Assembly (NCBI GenBank): GCA_020736575.1 | Contig: JAGPYM010000034.1 | Location: forward strand, 62,001-126,000 | DNA: 64,000 nucleotides | From: Thelonectria olida | Lineage: Eukaryota > Ascomycota > Sordariomycetes > Hypocreales > Nectriaceae | Direction of reading: 5' to 3' | Part shown: piece by piece, positions 23,721 through 34,242 of the stretch | Position numbering within the stretch: position 1 is the first letter of the stretch | How the letters are laid out: each line of letters starts with the position of its first letter | Made by a program: the position numbers and the translations under genes | Notes under the pieces: model-generated | What the model was told of the DNA's origin: nothing | The model's database searches: none | The model's input: only the letters and a program-made list of their open reading frames with translations

Positions 23721-24954
23721 GTTTGTTGCTGGTCCGATGCTCAACTGCCGATGCCTGGCTAGGAGGTTCAGTTGTCTCGTTAGGCTCAATGGAGGGCTCT
23801 AAGGAGAACTGCTCATTTTATTCAGAAGTTAAAAGAGGGATCAATGAGGGGTAAATATATGGCGTCACACAAACACCCTACGTGCATTCCAGAGCTGCTT
23901 GTACGCCAGCAGTCAGTTGTTCGGTTTCATTTGTGCGACTGTTGAGTGCCGGCGTGGCGTCAGAAGAAGCTAAGAAGTCGTCGATCCCTCTTCCCGCCCG
24001 CCAATTCTAATGCGAGTCGGTGAGTCTGACTTGAGCGCGAAAAGCTGATGAGAAATGTCACCCAACCAGTGATCATGTGGCATCTTACAGATGGACAGAC
24101 CCTGGTGATCAATATACAGCCATGATACCAGCGGTCAGTTATAATGATACATCATGGCCGGGTTACTCTTCAAGGGCTGACCATGATATCGATCTTCAGA
24201 CGGTAGACGGAGGACATGTGTACCGAGCATCCTGCTATCAAACTGCCGGACCTCTTCAAGGTAGTTTTAGGCATCAATTTTTGTCCCTGGTCTGGGGAAA
24301 GGCCCGAAATTAGCCCATCCAATTATGCACTCTCACTTAGTCGTGATTATCCGGGGGACGACGCGGCGATCAGTCCATGCCAATCCATTGTCCAATGATG
24401 CGGAGATGAGGGTTACACCTCCCAGCATCTAGACGAAAGAGCTCCCCGACTTGGCTACAAAGCTTTGCTTATTGATGGTTACATCGCTGGAGGACTTAAC
24501 AGGGATCCCGAGGTTAAAGCACGCGATAGCCGCTCGTGAGTCTCTGAAAATGCCTGTGAGGGGAGGGGTGGCCTCACTGACCTGTTCATGGCCGTTGGGG
24601 GAAGATGTTGCACTGCAGCTCGATCCAAGTTGAGAAAGGTGCGAATATATGCTGATGCCTGGATGTAAAGAGCCAGCCACAATTTAGCACTGCCCAGGGC
24701 ATTACCTGGCAAGAGTGTTACGACAGATTTCTCCCGGCTGTAAGATATAGAATGAAGCCATGGAACTCAATGCTGTTCGTGACACGGCGTAGTTAAGCGC
24801 TGCAGGACCATGACATGGGTGTAAGCATACTAAGCAAGATTGGCATTAAACTGTATATCCATGACCATCCCAGCCAGCTGTAGTATTTAAGTTGAGCCTT
24901 GTCTCATCCTCAGCGTTGATCTGCTGAGTAAGAAAAGCCATAGATGAAACACTT
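23721..24954. other. Intergenic: sugar-porter promoter / DUF4185-like 3' flank
   Basis: 1.2 kb with no gene recognised. Short open frames on both strands lack known domains. Confidence 0.45.
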
Positions 24955-26180
24955 TTACGCAAAGGTCACCTTGATAATCTGGATGTGGTTATTGTTGGTG
25001 AATCCAATGGTCAACGTCTTCCCAGTCGTGTCCAAGTGAGGATACGCCAAACCTGCGTACACAAGCCCATTGTCAATGGGCGTCGCAGTGAAGATCTCTC
25101 TATCGGCGGACCAAGGTCCCTCGGGGCTTGGAGCAGTGCGAAGATGGACCGTGTTTCCTCCCATATCTATACATAGCACATTGATCAGCGTCTATTATTA
25201 GTTGCTTGACGGTCTGGGTGCATATCTTACCAAGGTGAACATAGATGTATGTCTCAAAGTACTCGCTGTAAACGATCTGACCCTGGCCAACTCCCCACAT
25301 GACGGCCGTCTCAGCATCAAAGGTGGTGAGAACCTCAGACTTCCAGCCTTGCTCTCTGCCCCACCAGTACTCGTATTTGTCCAAGTCGAAGGCATCGGCA
25401 GCATTGACGCGCGCTTGGTAGACGTAGCAGCCTGCGGGGAAGCCAGATTGGCAGTTTGGCGGGTTGCCGAGCAAGTAGATGTAGTCGCTGTGGACGTCTC
25501 GATACGCGGCGACATCTCCGTAATGAGCGACGGAATCGCCGTCCCACCACCAGCCGTTCTCACCGAAACGCTGGGTGACTGTAGGCACTCCGTCGACGAA
25601 CTCGACTTTGGCGACGCCAGCGCCTTTGTAGTTCTCGGCATCGTTCTATTGGTGAGGGTTAGAGGGTCGCAGTGCGCCAAGTGGTATCGATCGAACTTAC
25701 GACGAGGTAGTAAAGGGCGCCAGTCCCTGTCTCGCTGTCTGTCTCCACGAGGCTCGTCCCTCCAAAGCCAAACATGTTGGTTTCTCCCCATGTCTCGTTG
25801 AATGGGACGAATTGCTTCTGGTGAGCAACGGGTTCGTCATCGTTCAGATGCAAGTCATGAACCACCAGAGGATCATCCGTCAACTCAGACAAGGAATCAC
25901 GGACCATGCCATGGAAACCATCCGTATCGTTACTTGGGTGCGTAACTCCCTTGGCTCCCCAGAGCGTGTCGCCGTAGACAGCGTACCATTTTCCCCCAAG
26001 CTGCCCTGTGAATCCGAGATCCCGATGGCTGCAGCTGTTGTCGGCGACTTGGTTACCGAGAAACTCGACCTCGAATTCCGCGATTGGGTTCGTGCCTTCA
26101 GGCTGCGTGTTGTCCATGGTGTTACGAGTGAAGCTACCCGCCGTCAATGCGAGAGCGGCAATCAGCCTTAAAGGAGGCAT
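24955..26180 (-). CDS. Secreted DUF4185-like (beta-propeller) protein
   Basis: Exons 26180..25701, 25645..25231 and 25166..24955 give 368 residues. The first 18 residues form a signal peptide (MPPLRLIAALALTAGSFT), so the mature protein is extracellular or wall-associated. The first domain shows DLGFTGQLGGKWYAVYGDTLW, and later blades repeat Trp/Tyr-rich strands (GWWWDGDSVAHYGDV, YEYWWGREQGW, EYFETYIYVHLDMGG). This resembles the DUF4185/five-bladed propeller glycosidase-like family, in which Asp and Trp line the central pocket. A carbohydrate-active role is an inference; catalytic residues are not established. N-glycosylation sequons such as NDT and NET support secretion. Next to a sugar porter on the same strand. 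Confidence 0.75.
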
Positions 26181-26921
26181 GATGAACCTCGGAATGCGGG
26201 GAATGAATATTACAAAATTGCATGTGATTACTGGGCCAGCCAGCAATAATTCGATCAAATGAATGACTGGGTGAGTATGGACGAAAAAAAGGATTGAAAT
26301 GAATGAAGGCTTTCAAATCATGATTAATGAGGACGAAGATTGTTCATATGAGACTCGCTCTCGGCTTGATTTTGGCGCCATGTTTTGGCGCCGTGTTTCG
26401 GGTATTTCTAGCCAGTGGCCTCTCTGAGGGAGGGCAACGATGAAACACACATATATCACGCCAGATATGTTGCAAATATGTTCTAAACACGGAGAGTGGG
26501 GTGATATTAAGTCTACAGGAGCAATCCTTTGAGGAGATAGTGAAACATCGGCTCAGCCCTACAATTTTCCTTCCATCAGTAATTATAGGTGGAGGGACCG
26601 TATAGCGCCACGATCCCTCGCCAATTCCTTCACTAGACTGGGAATGGGCTCCCTCTCGTGAGAGAAGGAAAGGGGAGATACGTAGACGATGGTTATTTGC
26701 ATTAGCAGACTCTTGATCTCGTCAGGGAGCGTTTGTTTATTGTGGAGGATTCTTAGACACGATGGTAATTATGCAATGGCAATTGTATTGTGTAATTAGT
26801 CCTCTTCAACGATAGCCATGGAGAATGTTCACATCACCATCCAGGCGCAGAGATAATAAGATTGAGGTGTTCCAGTCCCAAACACGTCAATGCTAGGATC
26901 TGTTGTTCGTCATGAGATAGC
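26181..26921. other. Intergenic: DUF4185-like promoter / GMC 3' flank
   Basis: 0.74 kb without a gene. It contains one copy of the dispersed repeat described at 26749-26842. Confidence 0.5.
26749..26842. repeat. Dispersed repeat, copy 1
   Basis: About 95 bases starting GATTCTTAGAC and ending ATGGAGAATGTTCACATCA. They align with copy 2 at 52491-52576 through several blocks (GATTCTTAGAC, GCAATTGTAT, CCTCT-CAAC, ATAGC-ATGGAGAA, TCACATCA). Both copies lie just downstream of the stop codon of a minus-strand gene. Differences are largely transitions. Confidence 0.6.
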
Positions 26922-28661
26922 CTAGTACAGATCCTTGTGATCCGCCTTAATCAAGTCTGCTCCCTTCTCGCCGACCATGTACACCGAGTTCTGAATGCGA
27001 CAATCAGGAATGACAGGAATGACAGATGCGTCAATAACACGAAGACCCTTGATGCCGTGGACCTTAAGCTTAGGATCGACGACACCTTGCTCAATGTTCT
27101 TGGAAAGACGTGCAGTTCCGCAAGGGTGAAAGGCGGTCTGGCAGCGATCCAAAACAGCGCGGTGCATCTCCTCGTCCGAGTCAAGGGGCATCTCCCAGGG
27201 ATATTCGCCGACGACAATATCCTTGAAGCCGTCTCCCTTTGTGAGAAGGTCGTAGCTGTACCGGATGCCTTCTCTCATTCCAATGATGTCAAGGTCGTCG
27301 GCAAAGAAGTTGAGGTTGATGTTGGGTTGGACGAGAGGATCGGCAGAGTTGAGCGTCACCTCGCCAGGGTCGGAAACAGGACGGACCAGATCAACGACAA
27401 CACTTAGATAGCAGCCCTTCTTGGGAATGGGGTAGTGCCACTGGAAGGCGGTGCCAAACATGGCCACAAAGTCGAGTTCGAAATGAGGTTGTCCCTCGGG
27501 GCAGAAAGGATCCTTGCCGCCATTGGCCGCCTTGCGCTCCCTATACTGCTTATCCTTCTCGAAGTAGCTGTCGATTCTGGGGAAACCAACCATCTCCAGA
27601 AGACCAGATCCTATAGGGCCAGTGCGGTCCTTGCTGAAGGCAATGATGGCTTCATCGTTTTTAGGTCCCTTGCGCAGGAGATGGTCATCCATGCCATAAC
27701 CCTCCTTGACTTGAAGAACAAAGGGTACGCCGGGGTGGTCAAGGAGATTCTGGCCTACGTGGCGAGAGTCCACAAGAACATTGATTCCATGCCTCTTCAG
27801 TTCATCTTGAGGGCCGACGCCGCTGAGCATGAGAAGCTTCGGAGACTCAAAAACACCCTGCGACAAAATGACTTCACGGGTAGCGTAAAAGCTCTGCTCA
27901 TTGCCAGAGGAGTCGATGACTGTGACTCCCTTGCACTGACGGCTAGCGTCATCAATGATGAGCTTCTTGGAGCGCACCTCGGGCATAATCGTGATATTGG
28001 GCTTGTTCTTGACGAAAAGGAAACTCCCAGACCGCTGTCCCTTGTAGATGGTGTCCACACAATGGGTGAGGCCAATCATCTCGCCGTCGTAAATGTTTTC
28101 GCTGAAGGTGCCACCCGTGGACTTCCAGGCCTGAGTGAGGCGATCACGGAAAGGCTGGAGTCCATCGAGAAGCTCAGCATGGGAAATGGGCAGAGGGCCA
28201 TTTTCGCCAAGCTTCTTGAGGTCTTTGGGGTATAGACCCAGGTCGTCGTGATAGGTAGCACTCTTGCGAAGGTAGGGGACCAGGGGGTCCCAGGTCCATT
28301 CCTTGCCGCCATACTCCTCCCACATGTCAAAGGTAGGCTTGCAGCCAGGAACCCAGGTGAAGTAGTTCAAAGACGAACTTCCACCAAGAGCCTTGCCGCG
28401 AGTGTTGGGCTTTTCGATTCGTTCGTAGTCGTCTCGCTTGACTATGGTAGTCTTGTAAGCCCAGTCGTGCTTGCTACCACGGAGACCCATAGCAGAAGAG
28501 GGAGTCGTAATTTCGGGAACGTCTTGAGGGTTGCCAATACCGGCTTCGACGACGAGGACGCTGACATTGGGGTTCTCTGCAAGGCGTCCGGCAACGACGT
28601 TTCCTGCAGTACCGCCTCCGACGACAACAAAGTCAAAGTGAGAGCCGTTGCTGGGGGCCAT
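26922..28661 (-). CDS. GMC oxidoreductase
   Basis: FAD-dependent alcohol oxidase or dehydrogenase of the glucose-methanol-choline family, 579 residues, intronless. FAD-binding VVGGGTAGNVVAGRL at residues 13-27, EAG after the second strand, the GMC signature 1 region GKALGGSSSLNY, signature 2 around SQGVFESPKLLMLSGVG, and the C-terminal active-site motif FHPCGTARL with catalytic His near 511. The second active-site position is Asn in IQNSVYMVGEKGADLI, whose surroundings differ from the usual P-NPN-T. There is no signal peptide and no SKL-like C-terminus (it ends KDLY), so it is probably cytosolic. Head to head with catalase across 1.1 kb. Substrate unknown. Confidence 0.93.
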   Translation of the reverse strand: MAPSNGSHFDFVVVGGGTAGNVVAGRLAENPNVSVLVVEAGIGNPQDVPEITTPSSAMGLRGSKHDWAYKTTIVKRDDYERIEKPNTRGKALGGSSSLNYFTWVPGCKPTFDMWEEYGGKEWTWDPLVPYLRKSATYHDDLGLYPKDLKKLGENGPLPISHAELLDGLQPFRDRLTQAWKSTGGTFSENIYDGEMIGLTHCVDTIYKGQRSGSFLFVKNKPNITIMPEVRSKKLIIDDASRQCKGVTVIDSSGNEQSFYATREVILSQGVFESPKLLMLSGVGPQDELKRHGINVLVDSRHVGQNLLDHPGVPFVLQVKEGYGMDDHLLRKGPKNDEAIIAFSKDRTGPIGSGLLEMVGFPRIDSYFEKDKQYRERKAANGGKDPFCPEGQPHFELDFVAMFGTAFQWHYPIPKKGCYLSVVVDLVRPVSDPGEVTLNSADPLVQPNINLNFFADDLDIIGMREGIRYSYDLLTKGDGFKDIVVGEYPWEMPLDSDEEMHRAVLDRCQTAFHPCGTARLSKNIEQGVVDPKLKVHGIKGLRVIDASVIPVIPDCRIQNSVYMVGEKGADLIKADHKDLY

Positions 28662-29788
28662 GATAGTGTAGAGATGAGTAAAGAAGATTTGGTTTGGTGC
28701 TGGATGCTAGTTGAGTATGACTTGAGGACCTATCTATCATCAACCAGCCATCTTATATCTTTGCTCTCTCTACCTCTCTCCCCCGTCTTTTCTAAGTTGT
28801 GTATCGGCAAGTTCGGCGTGGTTACTTTACGAGTTGCTCAATCGCAACCGAGTCCTGACCAACCCCTCACGATTGATTGTCAACTGGGCTTGACAGCATT
28901 CAGAGTTATTCCTATTTCGACGGTATTACTCTGGCATTGGAGGTTTACTCTTTCCCAAACCAGTACTTTGCTTCAACCTACACCTGCCAGTTGTGAGGGG
29001 CATGCCCTGGGTAGGAACGTTATTGGTAGATGGCTCCGTCATGTTGGCGTGGATAGGCCTTTTCAGCAGGCTTCAATGTGAAAATGCGCGCAAACTGGAA
29101 CTCTCGCAGCAATCGACATGTGGTTGCATGTGTTGATGCCCATCCAGGTCGTCTCTGGTCAGTCAACCAGCCAGGTTTCTCGGAGAGATCGGCGCCAGAT
29201 AGCTTCGCCGCCACTGCCGGAGTGGCCGGCGTATCCCCACAAGCCATGTTTCGTCCGTCCAAGTCCACAACGCCGAGCGACGTGCGCCCCTCCGAGTTTG
29301 TGCGTCGATGGTGAAGTTTGCTGACTATTCCTCAGTCGGAAATGATCAGCAAGCAAGTCTCGGACAAGCTAAAGCAGTTGTGGACAGGACCCATGAATTA
29401 CCACTTATGGGGTGACTACTCTGCGAATAAGATGGCGAAGCTCACTGACACTATTTCTGCAAGCCTCATTTCAGCTTCCAATGGCGCTACGGCTGTTGAC
29501 AACGCATTATCAACAATCTCGGTTCGTTGGCGTGCCTCTTGCGTCACATCTTTCTGGCTTTCTGATTCTTTCTAGGGTCAAATCGAGATCCTCTATGGGA
29601 GTGGTTAACGTGGTAATGATTGAGAGCATGTAAACGAGGTACCTCGGACACTCATGTTGTCAAAGTAAATGGAGGCCAAGACGTATAAGATAGTCAACTC
29701 CACGACTTGAGCATTTGTCTCTGATCAGACCGAAACAATTCAGTATCCAAGATCTTCAACTTACAACTTCTTCCCAAATACCGGCACC
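28662..29788. promoter_or_regulatory. Divergent promoter, GMC oxidase / catalase
   Basis: 1.1 kb head-to-head region. Open frames inside it (for example 29318-29575 on +) match no family I recognise. It probably drives both genes; no specific operator was identified. Confidence 0.5.
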
Positions 29789-31829
29789 ATGTCCCCAGCA
29801 TATACACTTGCCGAAGGTAACCATGCACATCCACGGCCGCCACAAACTCGGGTGTGACTGAAAACCATCTAGGGTGCCCGCAACCCAGCAATACCACCAG
29901 TACCCAGCTGCGAAATGGTTCTGGGGGAGGACTTCTCCTCCTACAGGACACGCAGCTCATTGAAACTCTGGCGCATTTTGCCCGAGAACGGATTCCCGAA
30001 CGGTGATTTCGTCCCCAGAGGCTGAGCTGATATGACATGTTGCTGACTTTTCTTCCTATAGAGTTGTCCATGCCAAAGCCGCCGGGTAGGTTTGCGATAC
30101 TTTTGCCCGCAGTAATCAGTCTAACCAAGTCAACAGCGCCTATGGCGACTTCGAGGTCACAGACGACTGCTCCGACATAACCTCGGCCAGCTTTCTCAAG
30201 GAAATCGGCAAGAAGACAAAATGTCTTCTCCGCATCTCGACCGTCGGCCCTGAGCGGGGATCTGCAGATACAGTTCGCGACGTCCATGGCTGGGCTATGA
30301 AGCTGTACACGGATGACGGCAACCTTGACTGGGTGTTTAACAATACAGTAAGAAAAATCGTACAAGGGACGCAAATGGGGCTGACTTGGATAGCCCGTGT
30401 TCTTTGTCAGGGATCCTATCAAGTTTCCGTCCTTGAACCGATCGCACAAACGGCATCCAAAGACAAACATGCCAGATGCCGATATGGTGAGTCTCTGATA
30501 TAATTCCTTATACTGCGAGTAACTTGCTGACAACCCGCTCTATCGGCGTAGTTCTGGGAGTAAGTTGATATACTTCAGAAGCTACACGTCATTAACTAGC
30601 ATTCTCCTTCAGCTTCCATGTCGGCAATCCAGAGGGCATCCACCAGCTCATGGTTCTGTTCAGCGACCGCGGCACCCCTGCTTCGCTTCGAACCATGAAT
30701 GCCTACAGTGGCCACACGTACAAGTTCACAAAAGAGGTACCATCATTTGTCACCGTCGTTTGTACCAGCGCTGACGTGTGCGATATCAGGACGGTTCCTT
30801 TCGCTATATCAAGGTGCACATCAAGAGCCCGCTCGGATTCCAAACCCTCGACCGCAAGTCTGCAACAAAGCTCGCCGGCGAGAACCCAGACTACCTCGTC
30901 CAAGACCTCTTCGATGCCATTGACAAGGGCGAATACCCGAAGTGGGACGTCTTCGTACAGGTCATGACTCCCGAACAAGCCGAAAACTACAAATGGAACA
31001 TCTTCGACATGACCAAGGTCTGGCCACATGGCGACTTTCCTTTGCGACAGATCGGACGCTTGACGTTGAACAAGAACGTGCGTACTCAGAAAATGCACGT
31101 ATAACATGATTATATGACATGTACTGACATTGACTTGAGCCATCCAACTACTTTACCGATATTGAACAAGCGGCATTCTCCCCCTCCACCATGATCCCTG
31201 GGTGGGCGCCATCGGCCGACCCAAGTACGCCTCAAACGCTGACATTTAACGGCCTCTAGTATTAGCTAACTGGTCGCAGTGCTACAAGCTCGCATGTTCT
31301 CGTACCCTGACGCCGCTCGTTACCGGCTCGGAACAAACTACCAACAACTTCCAACAAACGCCGCCAAATCTCCTGTCTACTGTCCTTTCCAGCGCGATGG
31401 CTTCATGAACTTTGGTGCCAACTATGGCGATGAACCCAACTATGTTGGTTCCATGCTGAAGCCGACCACGTTCAAAACAAGTACCATGGGCAATCGTGTG
31501 TCGTCTACCATCACCGAGCACGAAAAATGGGCCGGGGAGGTCTCGAATTATACAAGCGCCGTTGGGCCCGATGACTTTGAGCAGGCCGCAGCCTTGTGGA
31601 ATGTTTTCGGCAAGGAGTCGGGACAACAAGAGCGATTCATCGACAACGTTGCCGACAATGTGGCCGGTGTTAAGAATGACAGACTGCGCAGTGCGGTTTA
31701 TGGTAAGTCGGGGCAGATTGAAGCAATTGGAGCATTTACTGACGGGAAATAACGTTAGACCTTTTCGCCGGCGTCAATGAGCAACTCGGTGAACGAATTC
31801 GCGAGGCAGCCGAGTCCAAGCGGTCATGA
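29789..31829 (+). CDS. Catalase, small-subunit haem type
   Basis: Cytosolic hydrogen-peroxide-degrading haem enzyme. Eleven exons: 29789..29816, 29873..30002, 30062..30085, 30137..30347, 30394..30486, 30552..30559, 30613..30736, 30790..31077, 31140..31224, 31280..31702 and 31759..31829, total 494 residues. Exon 6 is only 8 bases long, yet needed to keep [11 protein letters not shown] in frame. Distal haem residues are present: His56 in RVVHAKAAG and Asn in [11 protein letters not shown]; the proximal ligand is Tyr339 in [12 protein letters not shown]. The usual VVHAKGAG reads VVHAKAAG here. It ends AESKRS, without a peroxisomal SKL signal, and lacks the extra C-terminal domain of large-subunit catalases. 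Tail to tail with a regulator only 86 bases away. Confidence 0.95.
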
Positions 31830-31915
31830 GATGCCAATGCAATGGAGATATGAGGGAGGTTGGCATTTTCGCGATTTGGACGGAACTGGATAGATAGACC
31901 GATCTTAAAACACTT

Positions 31916-33656
31916 TTATTGCGCGGGTATCAACGACAGCAAAGAATCCGGCGTCCATTCTTCATCGAATGCATTATACCCATTTCTCTCCGTTTGGCAA
32001 AGAATATTGAGCAAACAGCGTTCCACTCCATACCGAACCCCTCCGCTCATAGATGCCATCACATTCGCCATATGTTGAACATAATCTGGCTTTGGGCCTG
32101 ATCCGCCTGGTGCATCAAAGTGATGAAATAGAGTATTGTAGAGATCTTCGACCGAGCCTTGCCACATGGGCCTGTTTGAGTCGAGATAGAAGTCGAAGAG
32201 TTCCACCACTTCCATGTCATAGGACCTCGGTCCGCCTGTCGGGACTGCATCCGCCGTCGGAGTCGAGACTGACGTAGCCTGCTGCACCAAGATACAGATG
32301 AAAAATAGACATGCGAGTCTCCTAAACTCGGCATGGCTGCAGAGATCCAGTCGTTTTGAAGTGACTTCGTCGTGCCTGAGGTGCGTCTTCAAAAGCACCA
32401 ATATTTCGTGAAGAGCCGTATATTGTGTCATTCCATGGGAGCTTATTTCTGGCGAGTTGGTTCGGAATGTTCCCATGTCTTGGACGAACGAGAGCAGCCA
32501 CAAGCAACGGATTCGATGGAGATTGCCCACGTCACCGAGGACAGGATGCACATGGGCCTCCAATGGCTGACTTGATAGCTCCCCGATCTGATTAGAGCAA
32601 TCGAACCAGGATGGTTTTGACATTAGTGACACCCTGAGAGCCAGTCAGCGATTATCAAAAATTTGGAGGAACGGTCGATATTACAAGAAGGTTGTGAGCT
32701 CAAGTCGCCAATTGCTCTTGAGAGCCTCGATTCCGCCGCGAGCTCGAATCAAGTTCAAAAGTCCATTGTGATGCACGCGCCATTCAGCTTCAGTTCCCCA
32801 GTATCTCTAGACGAGCCGGATATCAGTGTCCACGAACACAAGAATACGGGGTATAGACGAACCTCATAAGTCAACAAGCGCAGAACGGCAGCCAACACGT
32901 CGTCCCCCAGAGCGAGCTCGGGATCATTCATCCATAGCTGGACTATGCGTACCGCCTCGGTCTTGAACCTCAAAGCTTCTTTTGACTGGGTAAAGCCTTG
33001 CATGCGGGCCAGATGAGCAGCCGAGTGAGCCATGATGGCATTGAATGATGCCGCGTTGGACAAATCGAGCGGAAACCACACGTCGCGCATCGGGTTGAAG
33101 CCTGGGCCGTATGCGTCTTCGAACATCATGGTTGCGTACGTACTCAACCCTGAGAAGAATAGTTTAGTAAGTTGAAGACTAGACCACGTTCGCATCACTC
33201 ACAGTGATGCAAAAGCTTGTGATGCTGACTCGTGAGCTTGATTGGGAACTTGTCAAATGGGTCGAGTCGACTGGATCCCAGTGCGAGGTTCATTCCCGAG
33301 AGGGCCTGGCCAGGAATACTGTCCATCATTGAACTGATTTCGTTGGGATTGATTGGTCCAGTCTCATCGGGTGCATCGTTATTCGACGAGCTGTCGCCGC
33401 ACTCAATCGAGGTGGTTGAGCTGGAGGCCTCGACGTCTGTCGCTGAGCTTGTTGATGGCGTCGGCAAAAGCATTTTGTGCGGTCTGTGTTCTCGCCTCTT
33501 CTTTTCGTGATTCATTGTATGTCGCCGTCGTTTCCAGTGCTCCCGCATCGCATGGCTGCGAGAGCCTCCTCGACTGTGGCCATACGCAACGAAGGCGAAC
33601 TCCCTCTGCGGAGGTTCATCACCACTGCCTGTTTGCGGTGGATGAGGAGGTGCCAT
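31916..33656 (-). CDS. Fungal-trans regulator without a zinc cluster
   Basis: Probable nuclear protein. Exons 33656..33203, 33149..32863, 32806..32685 and 32633..31916 give 526 residues. The N-terminus has FVAYGHSRGGSRSHAMREHW followed by a strongly basic stretch (KRRR, KKRREHRPHK), the usual start of the fungal regulator family that carries the fungal-trans-2-type domain but no Zn2Cys6 cluster. The middle and C-terminal parts (AIMAHSAAHLARM, TYERYWGTEAEWRVHHNGL, RARGGIE, SRLD-type LHEILVLL) match that helical domain. I saw no Cys6 motif anywhere, so DNA binding, if any, would be through the basic region. Divergent from the NLR-type gene (586 bases) and convergent with catalase. Confidence 0.8.
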
Positions 33657-34242
33657 CGATGAGAGTGCGCTCGATTGCGGATGGGGAGAGCTGAGGAGAT
33701 GTCTGATAATTATCACAATGAATTAGATTGGCGGTGCAGCTTTGTATTAAGTTGGTATGACGTCCCCCCAATGAAGAACCGAAAGTGGACAAGCCGTCTT
33801 AGCTTGTTTGTCTACCGGCTGCCAGTCGGTGAAGCCGAATCAATCCTTGCAGCGATCCATCAATAAAATTTCCATTGAAATTTCTGCGTCTTCCCCGTTC
33901 GTGTGAGGGTCGGCGGGCCGCTGCCACACCAAGAGGCCCAGTCTAACCTCTACTATGCATTATATAACCATCCATCCATTGCTTCCATCATATATGCACA
34001 ATGGACAGGAATTTCACTATCAGGCAGACCTCAAGGCGGGCTGCTCATCAGTGCAGAATGGCTGTGCTCCATAGCATGCAAGTTGGTTGGCTGATATTCC
34101 ATGGCGTTAATGCACCAAGCAGTTTCGGGCTTACACAGCCTTCGACCGTCTTGGTTATTTCTCCCTCTTTCATCCATCTCTGAGGACTCCCGTGAGATCC
34201 CAACTCACACAACCTGTGGTCCTCGATGCTGCAGGAGTCGCC
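33657..34242. promoter_or_regulatory. Divergent promoter, fungal-trans regulator / NLR
   Basis: 586-base head-to-head region. A TATATAA lies at 33961-33967 on +, about 280 bases before the NLR start. The last ~110 bases before the ATG are the part also found in decayed form at 43888-44020. Confidence 0.5.

Noticed and set aside
29318..29575. Possible small gene upstream of catalase
   Set aside because: The frame begins at a non-ATG codon, has no domain I recognise and lies in the shared GMC/catalase promoter.
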